DNA of 64,000 nt, from assembly GCF_013256625.1 (NCBI RefSeq), contig NZ_CP053908.1, positions 2,418,001 through 2,482,000 on the forward strand. The letters are read 5' to 3'. Below are positions 34,239-43,062 of this stretch, in pieces (within the stretch, counting starts at the first letter, position 1; every line of letters starts with the position of its first letter). A model generated the notes under the pieces. It did no database searches, was not told where the DNA came from, and saw nothing but the letters and a program-made list of their open reading frames with translations. This DNA comes from Hymenobacter sp. BRD128 (GTDB lineage: Bacteria; Bacteroidota; Bacteroidia; Cytophagales; Hymenobacteraceae). The position numbers were made by a program, and so were the translations under genes.

Positions 34239-35771
34239 ATGCTTCTTGCTTCGCTCGTCCGGCGGCACTGCCCGCGCAGTGTCTTATTCGTATTTAGTTG
34301 TCTGCTGGGCCTAGCGGCCTGTGAGCCTAATCTGGTAGAGCCTGCCTACTACGGCACTCTCACTGTGACCGTGCTTGATGGCAGCACCAGCCAGCCGCTA
34401 GCCAACGTGGCCGTGAGCACTACCCCCGCCACTGGCTCGTATGTGACTGATGCTAAAGGCCAGCTCACCATCACGCAGGTGCCGGTGGGCACGCTGAGCG
34501 TGTCGGCCCGTAAGGCCGGCTACGATGCCACCAGCAGCAGCGCTACCCTCACCGCTGGCCAAACCCAGTCGGTGGTACTGCTGCTCAATAAAACTACCGC
34601 CTCGGCTCCGCCCGGCGCGCCTGTTCGGCCCACGCCTACCCCTGGGGCTACCGCCCAGCCCACTACTTTGCAGCTGGCCTGGCACCCAGCCGCCGGGGCC
34701 TTGCCCGCCGACTCACTCAAGTATGACGTAGTACTCTATGAGGGCAGCAACCTCAACCAACGCCAGCTGCTCACGGCCTCCAAAGACACGACCGTGACGG
34801 CATCGGGCCTGCGCTACAATACTATCTACTATTGGCAGGTGACGGTGCGCAACCCAGCCGGGGCCACCGCCCGTGGGCCAGTCTGGAGCTTCCAAACCGT
34901 GTCTCTGCCCGACAACCGCTATTTATTTGCCCGCACGGTGGGCGGCAACACCGACATCTATTCGTCGGACGCTGCCGGTACTACCGTGGTGCGCCTCACC
35001 AGCGCCGTTACTGTCGAAACTGCGCCTCAGCTTAGCCCCTCCCGCGACCTGATAGCCTACTCGTCGAACGCCAGCGGGCAATTTCAGCTCTACACCATGA
35101 ACCGCGACGGCTCGAACCAGCGCCGGATAACTACGCTCTCGGCCGAGGGCTACAGCAACGCCGGTATCGGCTACCGCTGGTCGCCCGATGGGTCGCAACT
35201 CATCTATGCCCACTACGACCAGCTCTACCGCATCAATCGCGATGGCTCGGGCCTCGTGCTGCTGGCAACGGCCCCCGCCGGCCGGCACTTCCGCGAGTGC
35301 GACTGGACAGCCCAGAACGGCGGCCGCCTCGTGGTGCAGACGATTGGCTCATTACCCTACGATGCGGAGCTGTACCTCTACAACGTGGATGGCACTGGCC
35401 CCGTGCTACTAGTGGGTAACCTACCCGGCCGCCTCGATTCGCCCAGCTTTAGCGTAGATGGCACCACCGTAGCCTATACCCGCGATGTGGCCGGCTTCAA
35501 CGACGTAGGAGGTCGCCAACTGGATAGCCACATCTTCACCCAAAAGCTGAATGGCTCCTCGCTGGTCGATGTGAGTAGTAGCACAAGCGGCAGCACCAAG
35601 GCAACGGGCACTAATGACCTTACCCCGCGCTACTCACCTACCGGCTACCAACTCATCTTCGTCAACCGCTCGAACGATGACATAGCTGCCCCGCAGGTTT
35701 GGACCTGCGACCTTGATGGACGCAACCGGACCAAGCTGTTCGACAATGCTTTCTTACCTGACTACAGGTAG
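34239..35771 (+). CDS. Lipoprotein with carboxypeptidase-like domain, FN3-like domain and TolB-type beta-propeller
   Basis: This 510-residue envelope lipoprotein (lipobox LAAC, C28) has three parts. A CarboxypepD_reg/PEGA-like domain (about 38-115) contains TDAKGQLTITQVPVGTLSVS. A fibronectin-III-like domain (about 130-225) contains LRYNTIYYWQVTVRNPAGA. A TolB/PD40-type propeller (about 230-505) has repeated S-x-D-x-x-x-I-A-Y-S blades such as NRDGSNQRRITTLS and WSPDGSQLIYAHYD. It starts 28 bp after the CsgH-like gene, so it is probably cotranscribed and belongs to the curli locus. The role is unknown; a surface adaptor that binds fibres or peptidoglycan is inference. It ends 13 bp from the converging NmrA-type gene. 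Confidence 0.88.
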   Translation: MLLASLVRRHCPRSVLFVFSCLLGLAACEPNLVEPAYYGTLTVTVLDGSTSQPLANVAVSTTPATGSYVTDAKGQLTITQVPVGTLSVSARKAGYDATSSSATLTAGQTQSVVLLLNKTTASAPPGAPVRPTPTPGATAQPTTLQLAWHPAAGALPADSLKYDVVLYEGSNLNQRQLLTASKDTTVTASGLRYNTIYYWQVTVRNPAGATARGPVWSFQTVSLPDNRYLFARTVGGNTDIYSSDAAGTTVVRLTSAVTVETAPQLSPSRDLIAYSSNASGQFQLYTMNRDGSNQRRITTLSAEGYSNAGIGYRWSPDGSQLIYAHYDQLYRINRDGSGLVLLATAPAGRHFRECDWTAQNGGRLVVQTIGSLPYDAELYLYNVDGTGPVLLVGNLPGRLDSPSFSVDGTTVAYTRDVAGFNDVGGRQLDSHIFTQKLNGSSLVDVSSSTSGSTKATGTNDLTPRYSPTGYQLIFVNRSNDDIAAPQVWTCDLDGRNRTKLFDNAFLPDYR

Positions 35772-35784
35772 CGTAGCCCTAGTA

Positions 35785-36672
35785 TCAGTACGCAAACGCC
35801 GTCCGGTGCTTCCGCACAAACTCGACCCAGCGCACCGGCTCCTGCCCGGTGATGCCAGGGAAGTTCTCAAATGTGTCGTCGGCGCCCGGAATGGTGTGAG
35901 CGCCGTAGCGCTTGTAGTGGTCGTACACGCAGCTCATGTAGGCCATTTCGGCCCCGGCGGCGCGCATATTCTCCAGAAAAATCTCGGGCGGCAGCGCCTC
36001 GTAGCGGAACGGCTCACCCAGTTCCTGCTGCATGATGGCCGCGATTTCGCCGTAGGACTTGGCATCGTAGCCTAGCCGATACGTCTGGCCGGCGTGCTTT
36101 TCGGGGTGCAGCAGAGCCTGCGCGGCGGCCAGGGCTACGTCCTCGGCATCGACCCAGCTCAGGCGCGCATCCCCCGTAAACTGCCGGATAACGCCCTGCT
36201 GCACCACCTGCGTGCCGCCGTAGCTGAGTAGATTTTGCATGAAGGTTTCGGGGCGCAAGTGCGTGAATGAGAAGCCCGCCCACTCGATGTAGCGCTCCAC
36301 GAGCTGGTGCCAGGCCCAGTGCGCCACCGTGGTGTCGTCGCGCCCACAGGCGCCCAGGTGCACAATGTGCTGCACGCCGGCTAGCTTCGCCTGGTCGAGA
36401 AAGGCCTTGCTCTGGCGCAGCATATCCACGGTGTAGCCGGTCACAAGCAAAACTCGGTCGATGCCTTGCAGCGCCGGGGCCAGCGTTTCTTCTTTGTCAA
36501 AGTCGAGCATGACGGTATGAATGCCTTGGCTTTCAAATACCTGACCTTTGGCGGAGGAGCGCACGGCGGCCACCAGCGTGATAGAATCGTCGGCCTGGAG
36601 GCGGCGTAGCGTGTCGCTGCCAATCTGGCCGGTAGCACCGGTAATGAGGACGGTTGGTTTTTGAGCGGGCAT
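35785..36672 (-). CDS. NmrA-family NAD(P)-binding protein (atypical SDR)
   Basis: The 295-residue protein starts MPAQKPTVLITGATGQIGSD with the Rossmann motif TGATGQIG (about 10-17). It lacks a proper Y-x-x-x-K pair, as is usual in NmrA-like and quinone-reductase-2-like atypical SDRs. HLGACGRDD and FTHLRPETFMQNLL are typical of that group (NAD(P)H:quinone or redox sensor type). An in-frame ATG nine codons upstream is less likely. Substrate unknown. It converges on the curli lipoprotein gene. Confidence 0.88.
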   Translation of the reverse strand: MPAQKPTVLITGATGQIGSDTLRRLQADDSITLVAAVRSSAKGQVFESQGIHTVMLDFDKEETLAPALQGIDRVLLVTGYTVDMLRQSKAFLDQAKLAGVQHIVHLGACGRDDTTVAHWAWHQLVERYIEWAGFSFTHLRPETFMQNLLSYGGTQVVQQGVIRQFTGDARLSWVDAEDVALAAAQALLHPEKHAGQTYRLGYDAKSYGEIAAIMQQELGEPFRYEALPPEIFLENMRAAGAEMAYMSCVYDHYKRYGAHTIPGADDTFENFPGITGQEPVRWVEFVRKHRTAFAY

Positions 36673-36729
36673 GTTGTGGCTACTAGTAAGCTCTACCAAC
36701 CCGCCTGCGCGCCCGGATGTTCGGGCCGG

Positions 36730-37524
36730 CTAACTCATCGCCTGCCAGGTTTCCCAGCCCAGCTTGAGAATAAAGCCGCTCACGACCACCAAAAACAGCA
36801 CCCGTACAAAGCCCGTGCCCCGGCTCAGCGCCAGCCGCGCCCCCAGCGTAGAGCCCAGCACGTTGCAGGCCGCCATTGGCAGGGCATAGTGATACAGCAC
36901 CTGCCCGGTTGAGATGAAGTAGGCTAGCCCGGTAATATTAGTAGCAATATTCACCACCTTGGCCGAGGCCGAGGCCGCCAGAAAGTCGTAGCCAAACAGC
37001 CCCACGAACGCAAACAGCAGCAAGCTGCCCGTGCCCGGCCCAAAAAAGCCGTCGTAGAACCCAATGCTAGCGCCCAATGCCACGCCCGTCCACAACTCAC
37101 GGCGGCCGTGCAGGCGCGGCGCATGCAGGCTCCCGAAGTCCTTGCGCCAGAAGGTATAGGCGGCCATCAGCACCAGCAGGGCCAGCACCAGCGGCTTCAC
37201 CAAGTCTTTGTTCAGCCCACTCACCGCCCGCGCCCCCAGCAGCGCAAAGCAGCCCGCCACCACCGCCGCCACCGCCACCGTGCGCCAGTTGATGCTCACA
37301 CCCGCTAGCCCCCGCAAGTAGCGGAATGCCGAGGCCGAGGTGCCGGCTAGGCTGGCCACTTTGCCAGTACCCAGCACCGTAGGCACGGGCACCTTGGGCA
37401 GCAACAGCAGCAGCGCTGGCAGCTGAATGAGGCCGCCCCCGCCCACCATGCCATCGATGAGGCCGGCCAGCAGCGAGGCCGCGCAGAGTACAGGCAGGGT
37501 ATAAGAAGGGTCGCTAAGGGGCAT
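36730..37524 (-). CDS. TauE/SafE-family sulfite/anion exporter
   Basis: The 264-residue integral membrane protein has about eight predicted helices and the family's duplicated G-G-G motif near the start (GLIDGMVGGGGLIQLPALLLL, about 14-33), with a second related motif in GFYDGFFGPGTGSLLLFAFV (about 150-169). Family members export sulfite, sulfoacetate or other organic anions. Substrate not predictable. The ATG at 37524 is used because an upstream one (37545) would add seven polar residues. A REP-like element lies upstream, toward dnaB. Confidence 0.9.
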   Translation of the reverse strand: MPLSDPSYTLPVLCAASLLAGLIDGMVGGGGLIQLPALLLLLPKVPVPTVLGTGKVASLAGTSASAFRYLRGLAGVSINWRTVAVAAVVAGCFALLGARAVSGLNKDLVKPLVLALLVLMAAYTFWRKDFGSLHAPRLHGRRELWTGVALGASIGFYDGFFGPGTGSLLLFAFVGLFGYDFLAASASAKVVNIATNITGLAYFISTGQVLYHYALPMAACNVLGSTLGARLALSRGTGFVRVLFLVVVSGFILKLGWETWQAMS

Positions 37525-37548
37525 ATTTTGGCAAGAAATGAGCACAAA

Positions 37549-37650
37549 AGAACGTCATGCTGCGCTTGCCGAAGCATCTCTCTCGAGCCGCTAGGGTCAC
37601 GCCCTAACGATTGCGGCAGAGATGCTTCGGCAAGCGCAGCATGACGTTCT
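37549..37650. repeat. REP-like palindrome, copy C
   Basis: Arms 37549-37581 and 37618-37650 are exact reverse complements of 33 bases with the GCGCTTGCCGAAG variant core. Compared with copy A both arms carry matching changes. It lies between dnaB (3' end) and the exporter gene, both on the minus strand. Confidence 0.9.
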
Positions 37651-37674
37651 TCTGACTGTAGTTCCGAACTGCGT

Positions 37675-39336
37675 CTAAAACGGTGGCTCCTCGCCAAAGC
37701 TGTTGCTTTTGGGGAAGGGCACCGGTGAAGGCGGCGCGTCGTTCATGCGCGAGCCTAGCCGGATGGTGTTGGGCGCGCCGAAGCCGCCGCCGGGCGCGGG
37801 CCCACCGGCCGGCTCCGAATCGAAGCTGCTGGTGGGGAAGGAGTTGGACGCGAAGGCCGGCGCGCCGCCAAAGCCGCCCGCGTCGCCGCCCCCGTCGAAG
37901 CCATCAAGGTCGGCAAACTTGGTGAAGCGGCCGATGAACTTGAGCTGCACGGTTTCGAGCGAGCCATTCCGGTGCTTGGCGATGATGACTTCGCCCATGC
38001 CCTGGGTTGGGTTGCCCATCTCGTCTTCCGTAATCTTGTAATATTCAGGGCGATACAGGAAGATAACCATGTCGGCGTCCTGCTCGATAGAACCCGATTC
38101 GCGCAGGTCACTGAGCTGGGGCTTCTTGTCGCCGCCGCGGGTTTCCACCGAGCGCGAGAGCTGCGACAGCGCAATAACCGGAATGTTCAGCTCCTTGGCA
38201 ATGCCCTTAAGCGCCCGCGAGATGCTGGCGATTTCCTGCTCACGGTTGCCGTTTTTGCCGCCTTCGTTGCCGCTCATCAGCTGCAAATAGTCGATGATAA
38301 TGAGCTGGATATCGTGCTGCGACTTGAGGCGGCGGCACTTGGCGCGCAGCTCGCGGATGCTGAGCGCGGGCGTGTCGTCGATGAAAATCGGGGCCGACGA
38401 CAGCGCCGAAATCTTGTGATTGAGCTGCGCCCACTCGTAGTCCGCCAGGTTGCCCTTCTTGATTTTCTCGGAGTCCAGCTCCGCCTCGGCCGAAATCAGG
38501 CGATTGACGAGCTGCAGCGACGACATTTCGAGCGAGAAAATGGCCACCGGCTTCTTAAAATCGACCGCCGCGTTGCGCATGGCCGATACGACAAAGGCGG
38601 TTTTGCCCATGCCCGGCCTGGCCGCAACAATCACCAAATCAGATGGTTGCCAGCCGCTGGTTACCCTATCCAAAGCCGAGAAGCCGGTGGGCACGCCGGT
38701 GAGGCCGTCTTTCTGGTGCTTCTTTTCTTCGAGTTCCTTAATAGCTTTCACCATCAAATCCTGCATCGAATCGACGCCCTTGCGCATGTTGTCTTCCGAC
38801 ACCTGGAAGATATTCTTCTCGGTGGCGTCGAGCAGCTCAAATACGTCGGTCGTTTCCTCGTAGGCGTCGCGCAGGATGTCGGTGGCCGTGCGGATGAGCT
38901 CGCGCTTGATGGCGGCCTCCAGAATGACCCTGGCGTGGGCCTCAATATTGGCCGCCGAGTTGATGTGCATGGTGAGGCCGGCCACGTAGCCGACGCCGCC
39001 GGCCGCCTCCAGCTCGCCCATCTCGCGCAGCTCCTGCACCACGGTGAGCTGGTCGATGGGCTCCGACTTATCAAATAAGTTACTGATAGCCTTGTAGATG
39101 CGCTGGTGGCCATCCTTGTAGAAGCTGGTGGCTTTCAGAATGTCAACGACCGTGGTCAGGGCATCCTTTTCGAGCATGAGCGCGCCGAGCACGGCGGCTT
39201 CCATTTCGAGGCGCTGGGGCGGCAGCTTGCCGGTGGGCGACGTGGGCACGGGCGCCCGGGTGCCGCGCACGCCCTGAAAGGCGGCGGCGGCGCGGGCCGC
39301 AGATTGCTTAAGGCGGTCGTCCATACGGTCGTTCAT
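37675..39336 (-). CDS. dnaB: Replicative DNA helicase DnaB
   Basis: The 553-residue hexameric helicase unwinds DNA at the fork. The N-terminal helical domain is at about 40-145. A linker leads to the RecA-type motor (about 205-470) with Walker A ARPGMGKT (239-246), Walker B LIIIDYLQLM, ALSQLSRSVE and the arginine-finger region. No intein is present. The last 75 residues are a Gly/Pro/Ser-rich disordered tail (DGFDGGGDAGGFGGAP) that ends exactly in GEEPPF, like the acidic Pro-Phe tip of SSB. Start chosen at MNDRMDDRLKQ; ATGs at 39357 and 39324 are alternatives. There is no ribosome-binding site to decide. Confidence 0.95.
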   Translation of the reverse strand: MNDRMDDRLKQSAARAAAAFQGVRGTRAPVPTSPTGKLPPQRLEMEAAVLGALMLEKDALTTVVDILKATSFYKDGHQRIYKAISNLFDKSEPIDQLTVVQELREMGELEAAGGVGYVAGLTMHINSAANIEAHARVILEAAIKRELIRTATDILRDAYEETTDVFELLDATEKNIFQVSEDNMRKGVDSMQDLMVKAIKELEEKKHQKDGLTGVPTGFSALDRVTSGWQPSDLVIVAARPGMGKTAFVVSAMRNAAVDFKKPVAIFSLEMSSLQLVNRLISAEAELDSEKIKKGNLADYEWAQLNHKISALSSAPIFIDDTPALSIRELRAKCRRLKSQHDIQLIIIDYLQLMSGNEGGKNGNREQEIASISRALKGIAKELNIPVIALSQLSRSVETRGGDKKPQLSDLRESGSIEQDADMVIFLYRPEYYKITEDEMGNPTQGMGEVIIAKHRNGSLETVQLKFIGRFTKFADLDGFDGGGDAGGFGGAPAFASNSFPTSSFDSEPAGGPAPGGGFGAPNTIRLGSRMNDAPPSPVPFPKSNSFGEEPPF

Positions 39337-39511
39337 TTGAAGGGTAAGCAGGGGCAAGAAACGGATAACAGCGCGGAACCCGCCTCCTGGGAAAAGCGGC
39401 CGGGCAACCGGGTGCCCTAACTAACAAAGCTAACTTAAAAGTACCCGAAATGAAAGCCAAAGCCGAGCTAGTGCTTGGGGGGCCGGCCCGGCCCGAGCGC
39501 ACCCCCAGCCG

Positions 39512-39519
39512 TACTTTCG
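39512..39519 (+). promoter_or_regulatory. Possible -7 box (TACTTTCG) for mpl
   Basis: TACTTTCG differs from TAnnTTTG at one position and lies about 120 bp before the mpl start, in the divergent gap with dnaB. No clear -33 element; low support. Confidence 0.3.
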
Positions 39520-39637
39520 CACCCTGCAATCGGTTGGCAGCGGGCGGCTTAGCTAACAGCTATTGCCTGGCTGGCGGCCTGCGGGAGGCTAGCGAAATTA
39601 CTCGTGAGCCAATAATAAGAACTTAATAGCAAGACAC

Positions 39638-41002
39638 TTGGAAAATATTCACCTCATTGCTGTCGGCGGCAGCATTATGCATAATCTGGCGCTGGCCCTG
39701 CACCGGCGCGGGGCCCACGTGACGGGCTCCGACGACGAGATTTTTGAGCCGGCCCGCGCCCGGCTAGCTGCCGCCGGCCTGCTGCCGGCGGCCGAGGGCT
39801 GGTTTCCGGCGAAGATTCACGCCGGCCTCTCGGCCGTGATTGTGGGCATGCACGCCCGCCCCGACAACCCCGAGCTGGCCCGCGCCCAGGAGCTAGGCCT
39901 GAAGGTGTACTCCTTTCCCGAATACATTTACGAGGCTAGCAAGGACAAGCAGCGCGTGGTAATTGGCGGCTCGCACGGCAAGACGAGTATCACGGCGCTG
40001 ATTCTGCACGTTTTACGCTTCCATAACCGGCAGTTTGACTACGCGGTGGGCGCGCAGCTGGCTGGCTTCGACCTGATGGTGCAGCTGACGGACGACGCGC
40101 CGGTTATCATTATTGAGGGCGACGAGTACTTGTCGTCGCCGGTAGATAGGCGGCCCAAGTTTCACTTGTACCAGCACCATATCGGGGTGATTTCGGGCAT
40201 CAGCTGGGACCACATCAACGTGTTTCCGACCGAAGAAATCTACCGCGAGCAGTTCGAGATTTTTGCCCGCCAAACGCCTAAGGCCGGCGTGCTCATCTAC
40301 GACCGCGACGACGAGCAAACCCAGCTTATTGCCGTGCCCACCAGCCCCGACGTGACCTACGTGGGCTACGGCCCGCACGAGCACGTTATTCGCAACGGGC
40401 AGACATTGCTTATCACTAAGAAAGACGAGGAAGTGCCCATTCAGGTATTTGGCGAGCACAACCTACGCAACATCTCGGCCGCCAAGGAAGTGTGCAGGCA
40501 GCTGGGCATCAAGGGCAAAGACTTTTATAAGGCCGTGGCTACCTTCAAAGGGGCGGCGCGGCGCCTGGAGCTGGTGCAGGCCGGCGCTAGCTCGGTGGTG
40601 TACAAGGACTTTGCCCACGCCCCCAGCAAGCTGCGCGCCACGGCGGCGGCCCTCAGAAAGCAGTTTCCCGAGCGGCGGCTGGTGGCCTGCCTCGAGCTGC
40701 ACACCTTCAGCTCGCTCAACCCGGCGTTTTTGCCGCAATACGCGCACTGCTTCGACGCGCCCGACGTGGCAGTGGTGTACTTTAACCCCCACGTGCTCGA
40801 GCACAAGCGCCTGCCGCCGCTAGCCCCCGAGGCCGTGGCCCAAGCCTTCGAGCGCCCCGATTTACGGGTTTTTACGGATAGCCAGGCCCTGGCCGACTTC
40901 CTGCACGCCCAGCAGTGGGCCAACACGAATTTGCTGCTGATGACCTCGGGCACGTTTGACGGGCTCGACCTGAACGCGCTGGCGGCCGAGGTAACGGGCT
41001 AG
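39638..41002 (+). CDS. mpl: UDP-N-acetylmuramate:L-alanyl-gamma-D-glutamyl-meso-diaminopimelate ligase (Mpl)
   Basis: The 454-residue Mur-ligase family protein lets the cell reuse murein tripeptide by joining it to UDP-MurNAc. An N-terminal Rossmann part (ENIHLIAVGGSIMHNLALAL) binds the UDP-sugar. The ATP P-loop is GSHGKTS (111-117), with EGDEYLSSPVDRRPK (about 151-165), where Mpl has a Glu-Tyr pair, and DYAH-like KDFAHAPSKLRAT in the third domain. The start is TTG; no in-frame ATG exists between the last upstream stop and the Rossmann motif, and the next ATG (39677) would delete it. It fits a Gram-negative with meso-DAP peptidoglycan. Confidence 0.93.
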   Translation: MENIHLIAVGGSIMHNLALALHRRGAHVTGSDDEIFEPARARLAAAGLLPAAEGWFPAKIHAGLSAVIVGMHARPDNPELARAQELGLKVYSFPEYIYEASKDKQRVVIGGSHGKTSITALILHVLRFHNRQFDYAVGAQLAGFDLMVQLTDDAPVIIIEGDEYLSSPVDRRPKFHLYQHHIGVISGISWDHINVFPTEEIYREQFEIFARQTPKAGVLIYDRDDEQTQLIAVPTSPDVTYVGYGPHEHVIRNGQTLLITKKDEEVPIQVFGEHNLRNISAAKEVCRQLGIKGKDFYKAVATFKGAARRLELVQAGASSVVYKDFAHAPSKLRATAAALRKQFPERRLVACLELHTFSSLNPAFLPQYAHCFDAPDVAVVYFNPHVLEHKRLPPLAPEAVAQAFERPDLRVFTDSQALADFLHAQQWANTNLLLMTSGTFDGLDLNALAAEVTG

Positions 41003-41025
41003 CCAGTATATTCAGCCTTGCAGCA

Positions 41026-41058
41026 CAGCCGGTTGCCACGGCAACCGGCCGGCTTTTC
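41026..41058 (+). terminator. Intrinsic terminator after mpl
   Basis: AGCCGGTTGCC pairs with GGCAACCGG(CC)GGCT around ACG, followed by TTTT. Confidence 0.75.
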
Positions 41059-41077
41059 TCGTCTTTCGCGTCTAGTT

Positions 41078-41821
41078 ATGCTGACTCTACCGCCCCATCC
41101 CACGGCTTATTATGTCAAGACCGGTGCGCTGTTGCTGACGGTGGTGGGGGCGGCAGTTAGTGGCGCGGTGCGCTATCGCCACCTGCCCCCGAACCTGCGC
41201 TACCTGGCCTGGCTGACCTGGTTTGAGCTGCCGCTGGAAATCCTGGCCGTGTGGCTGGGCATTTTCAAGCGTAACAACTTGTTTATCATGCCTTTTTATA
41301 CGGTGGGTGAGCTTGGGCTGCTGGCGCTGGTGTATAGCCACACGCTGCCCTCGGCGGCGTTTAAGCGGGTGGTAACGTGGCTAGTGGCGGGGTTTGCGAC
41401 CTACACCCTGGCCGACAACCTGCTGGCGCCCGACCTGACCTGGTTCAAGCCCGGCCAGCAGGTAATACAGAGCCTGCTGATATTGGGCATGGTAGAGCAG
41501 TATTTTCAGCGCCTGCTTAAAGAGCTGTGGGTGCCTCACCTCGAGCGCGTGCCCATGTTCTGGGTATCGGTGGGGCTGGCTTTTTACTTCCTGGGCTACC
41601 TCCAAATCGCGCTCTTCAGCAATTACATGCTGCAACACTATTCAATGGAGTTTAACCGCACCATCTGGACTATCGAGCACTACCTCGCCCTGCTGCTGCA
41701 CAGCTGCTTTGGCGCGGCCATATTGCTGGCTCCGCAGCACCAGAGCACTGGGCAGCAGACTATTGCCGAACAGGAAGCGTACCGGTTACCCGGTATTCCG
41801 GCTTATAAAAAGAAGCTATAG
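41078..41821 (+). CDS. Multi-spanning membrane protein of unknown function
   Basis: This 247-residue integral membrane protein has about seven hydrophobic segments, at roughly residues 12-30, 40-60, 68-85, 95-112, 122-140, 160-180 and 200-220. The loops are short and positively charged (FKRNN, RLLKELW). The C-terminal tail of about 25 residues is cytosolic and basic (PAYKKKL). No family motif is recognised. The ATG at 41078 follows the mpl terminator, and an open frame extends further upstream into it. The next gene (nagA) begins 60 bp later, perhaps in the same operon, but a GC-rich hairpin lies in that gap. Confidence 0.78.
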   Translation: MLTLPPHPTAYYVKTGALLLTVVGAAVSGAVRYRHLPPNLRYLAWLTWFELPLEILAVWLGIFKRNNLFIMPFYTVGELGLLALVYSHTLPSAAFKRVVTWLVAGFATYTLADNLLAPDLTWFKPGQQVIQSLLILGMVEQYFQRLLKELWVPHLERVPMFWVSVGLAFYFLGYLQIALFSNYMLQHYSMEFNRTIWTIEHYLALLLHSCFGAAILLAPQHQSTGQQTIAEQEAYRLPGIPAYKKKL

Positions 41822-41882
41822 CCTTGGCGGCCCCTGGGCCTGCGCCCGGTGCGGCCCGGGGCCGCGCCACCACTTGTTTTTT

Positions 41883-43004
41883 ATGCGCTACCTACTCACG
41901 CCCTGCACCGTACATACCGGCACCGAGGTGCTGCCCAACCACGCCGTGCTCATTCATAACGGCCGCATCGAGGCCGTGCTGCCCGCCGGCGGCGAGCTGC
42001 CCGCCAACGTGCCCCAGCGCGACGGCCAGGGCCTGCACCTGGCGCCGGGCTTCGTCGATTTGCAGATTTATGGTGGGGCTAGCGGGCTGTTTTCCGTAGC
42101 GCCCACGCCCGCCGTGCTGGCCGACCTGCGGGCGCACACGCTGCGCCACGGCACCACCAGCTTTCTGCCCTGCCTGCCCACCAGCCCGCCCGCGCTGATG
42201 CGCGCGGCCCTGGCCACCGTGCACGCGGCGCTGCCCACCATGCCCGGCTTGCTGGGGCTGCACCTGGAAGGCCCGTACATCAACCCTGGCAAGAAGGGCG
42301 CGCACCAGGAAGCATTTATCCAAACCCCTAGCCTTGCCGACGTTGACGAGCTGCTGGCTGAGGCCAAGGGCGCCCTGCGCTTCATGACGCTGGCGCCCGA
42401 GCGGGTGAGCCCGGCCGTGGTGGCTAGGCTGCGGGCGGCGGGCGTGGTGCTGTCGGCGGGCCACTCGGCGGCCACGTATGAGCAGGCCACGGCGGCGTTT
42501 GAGGCCGGCTTTAGCACCGCCACGCACTTGTTCAATGCTATGTCGGGCTTCGAGAGCCGGTCGCCGGGGCTGGTGGGTGCGGTGTACGACCACCCGGTCG
42601 CCCACGCCAGTATTATCGTCGATGGCGTGCACTGCGCTTACGCGGCCGTGCGCGTCAGCCAGAAAATAATGGGCGAGCGCCTGTTTCTCATCACTGATGC
42701 CGTGACGGCCAGCACCATCGGCGCCTACCGCTTTCACCAGCAGGATACTTACTTCGTGGATGAAAAAGGCACCCTGGCCGGCTCGGCGCTCACCATGCTC
42801 GCGGCCGTGCGCAACTGCGTGCAGCACGTGGGCCTGCCGCTGGCCGAGGCCCTGCGCATGGCGTCTCTCTACCCGGCGCGGGCGGTAGGGCTAGCCCACG
42901 AAATCGGCCGCATCGTGCCCGGCTACCGCGCCGACCTATGTTTATTCGACGCTGATTTTCAAGCCCAGGCCACTGTGCTCGGCGGCGAGTGGCACGCGGC
43001 GTAA
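41883..43004 (+). CDS. nagA: N-acetylglucosamine-6-phosphate deacetylase (NagA)
   Basis: The 373-residue amidohydrolase removes the acetyl group from GlcNAc-6-phosphate, feeding amino-sugar catabolism and cell-wall recycling. Motifs: GFVDLQIYGG (about 57-66, with the D-x-Q variant of H-x-H), HLEGPYINPGKKGAH with the metal-binding Glu (about 127-142), SAGHSAA and TATHLFNAMS with metal-binding His (about 185-220), VDGVHC, and the catalytic Asp in LITDAVTAS. It is near mpl, another murein recycling gene, three positions upstream, so the neighbourhood is loosely themed. Confidence 0.93.
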   Translation: MRYLLTPCTVHTGTEVLPNHAVLIHNGRIEAVLPAGGELPANVPQRDGQGLHLAPGFVDLQIYGGASGLFSVAPTPAVLADLRAHTLRHGTTSFLPCLPTSPPALMRAALATVHAALPTMPGLLGLHLEGPYINPGKKGAHQEAFIQTPSLADVDELLAEAKGALRFMTLAPERVSPAVVARLRAAGVVLSAGHSAATYEQATAAFEAGFSTATHLFNAMSGFESRSPGLVGAVYDHPVAHASIIVDGVHCAYAAVRVSQKIMGERLFLITDAVTASTIGAYRFHQQDTYFVDEKGTLAGSALTMLAAVRNCVQHVGLPLAEALRMASLYPARAVGLAHEIGRIVPGYRADLCLFDADFQAQATVLGGEWHAA

Positions 43005-43062
43005 AGCGTCAAAAGCGCCGAGTCAGAACGAGCTGCCTTTTTAACCCGGCACTTCTACCTCC

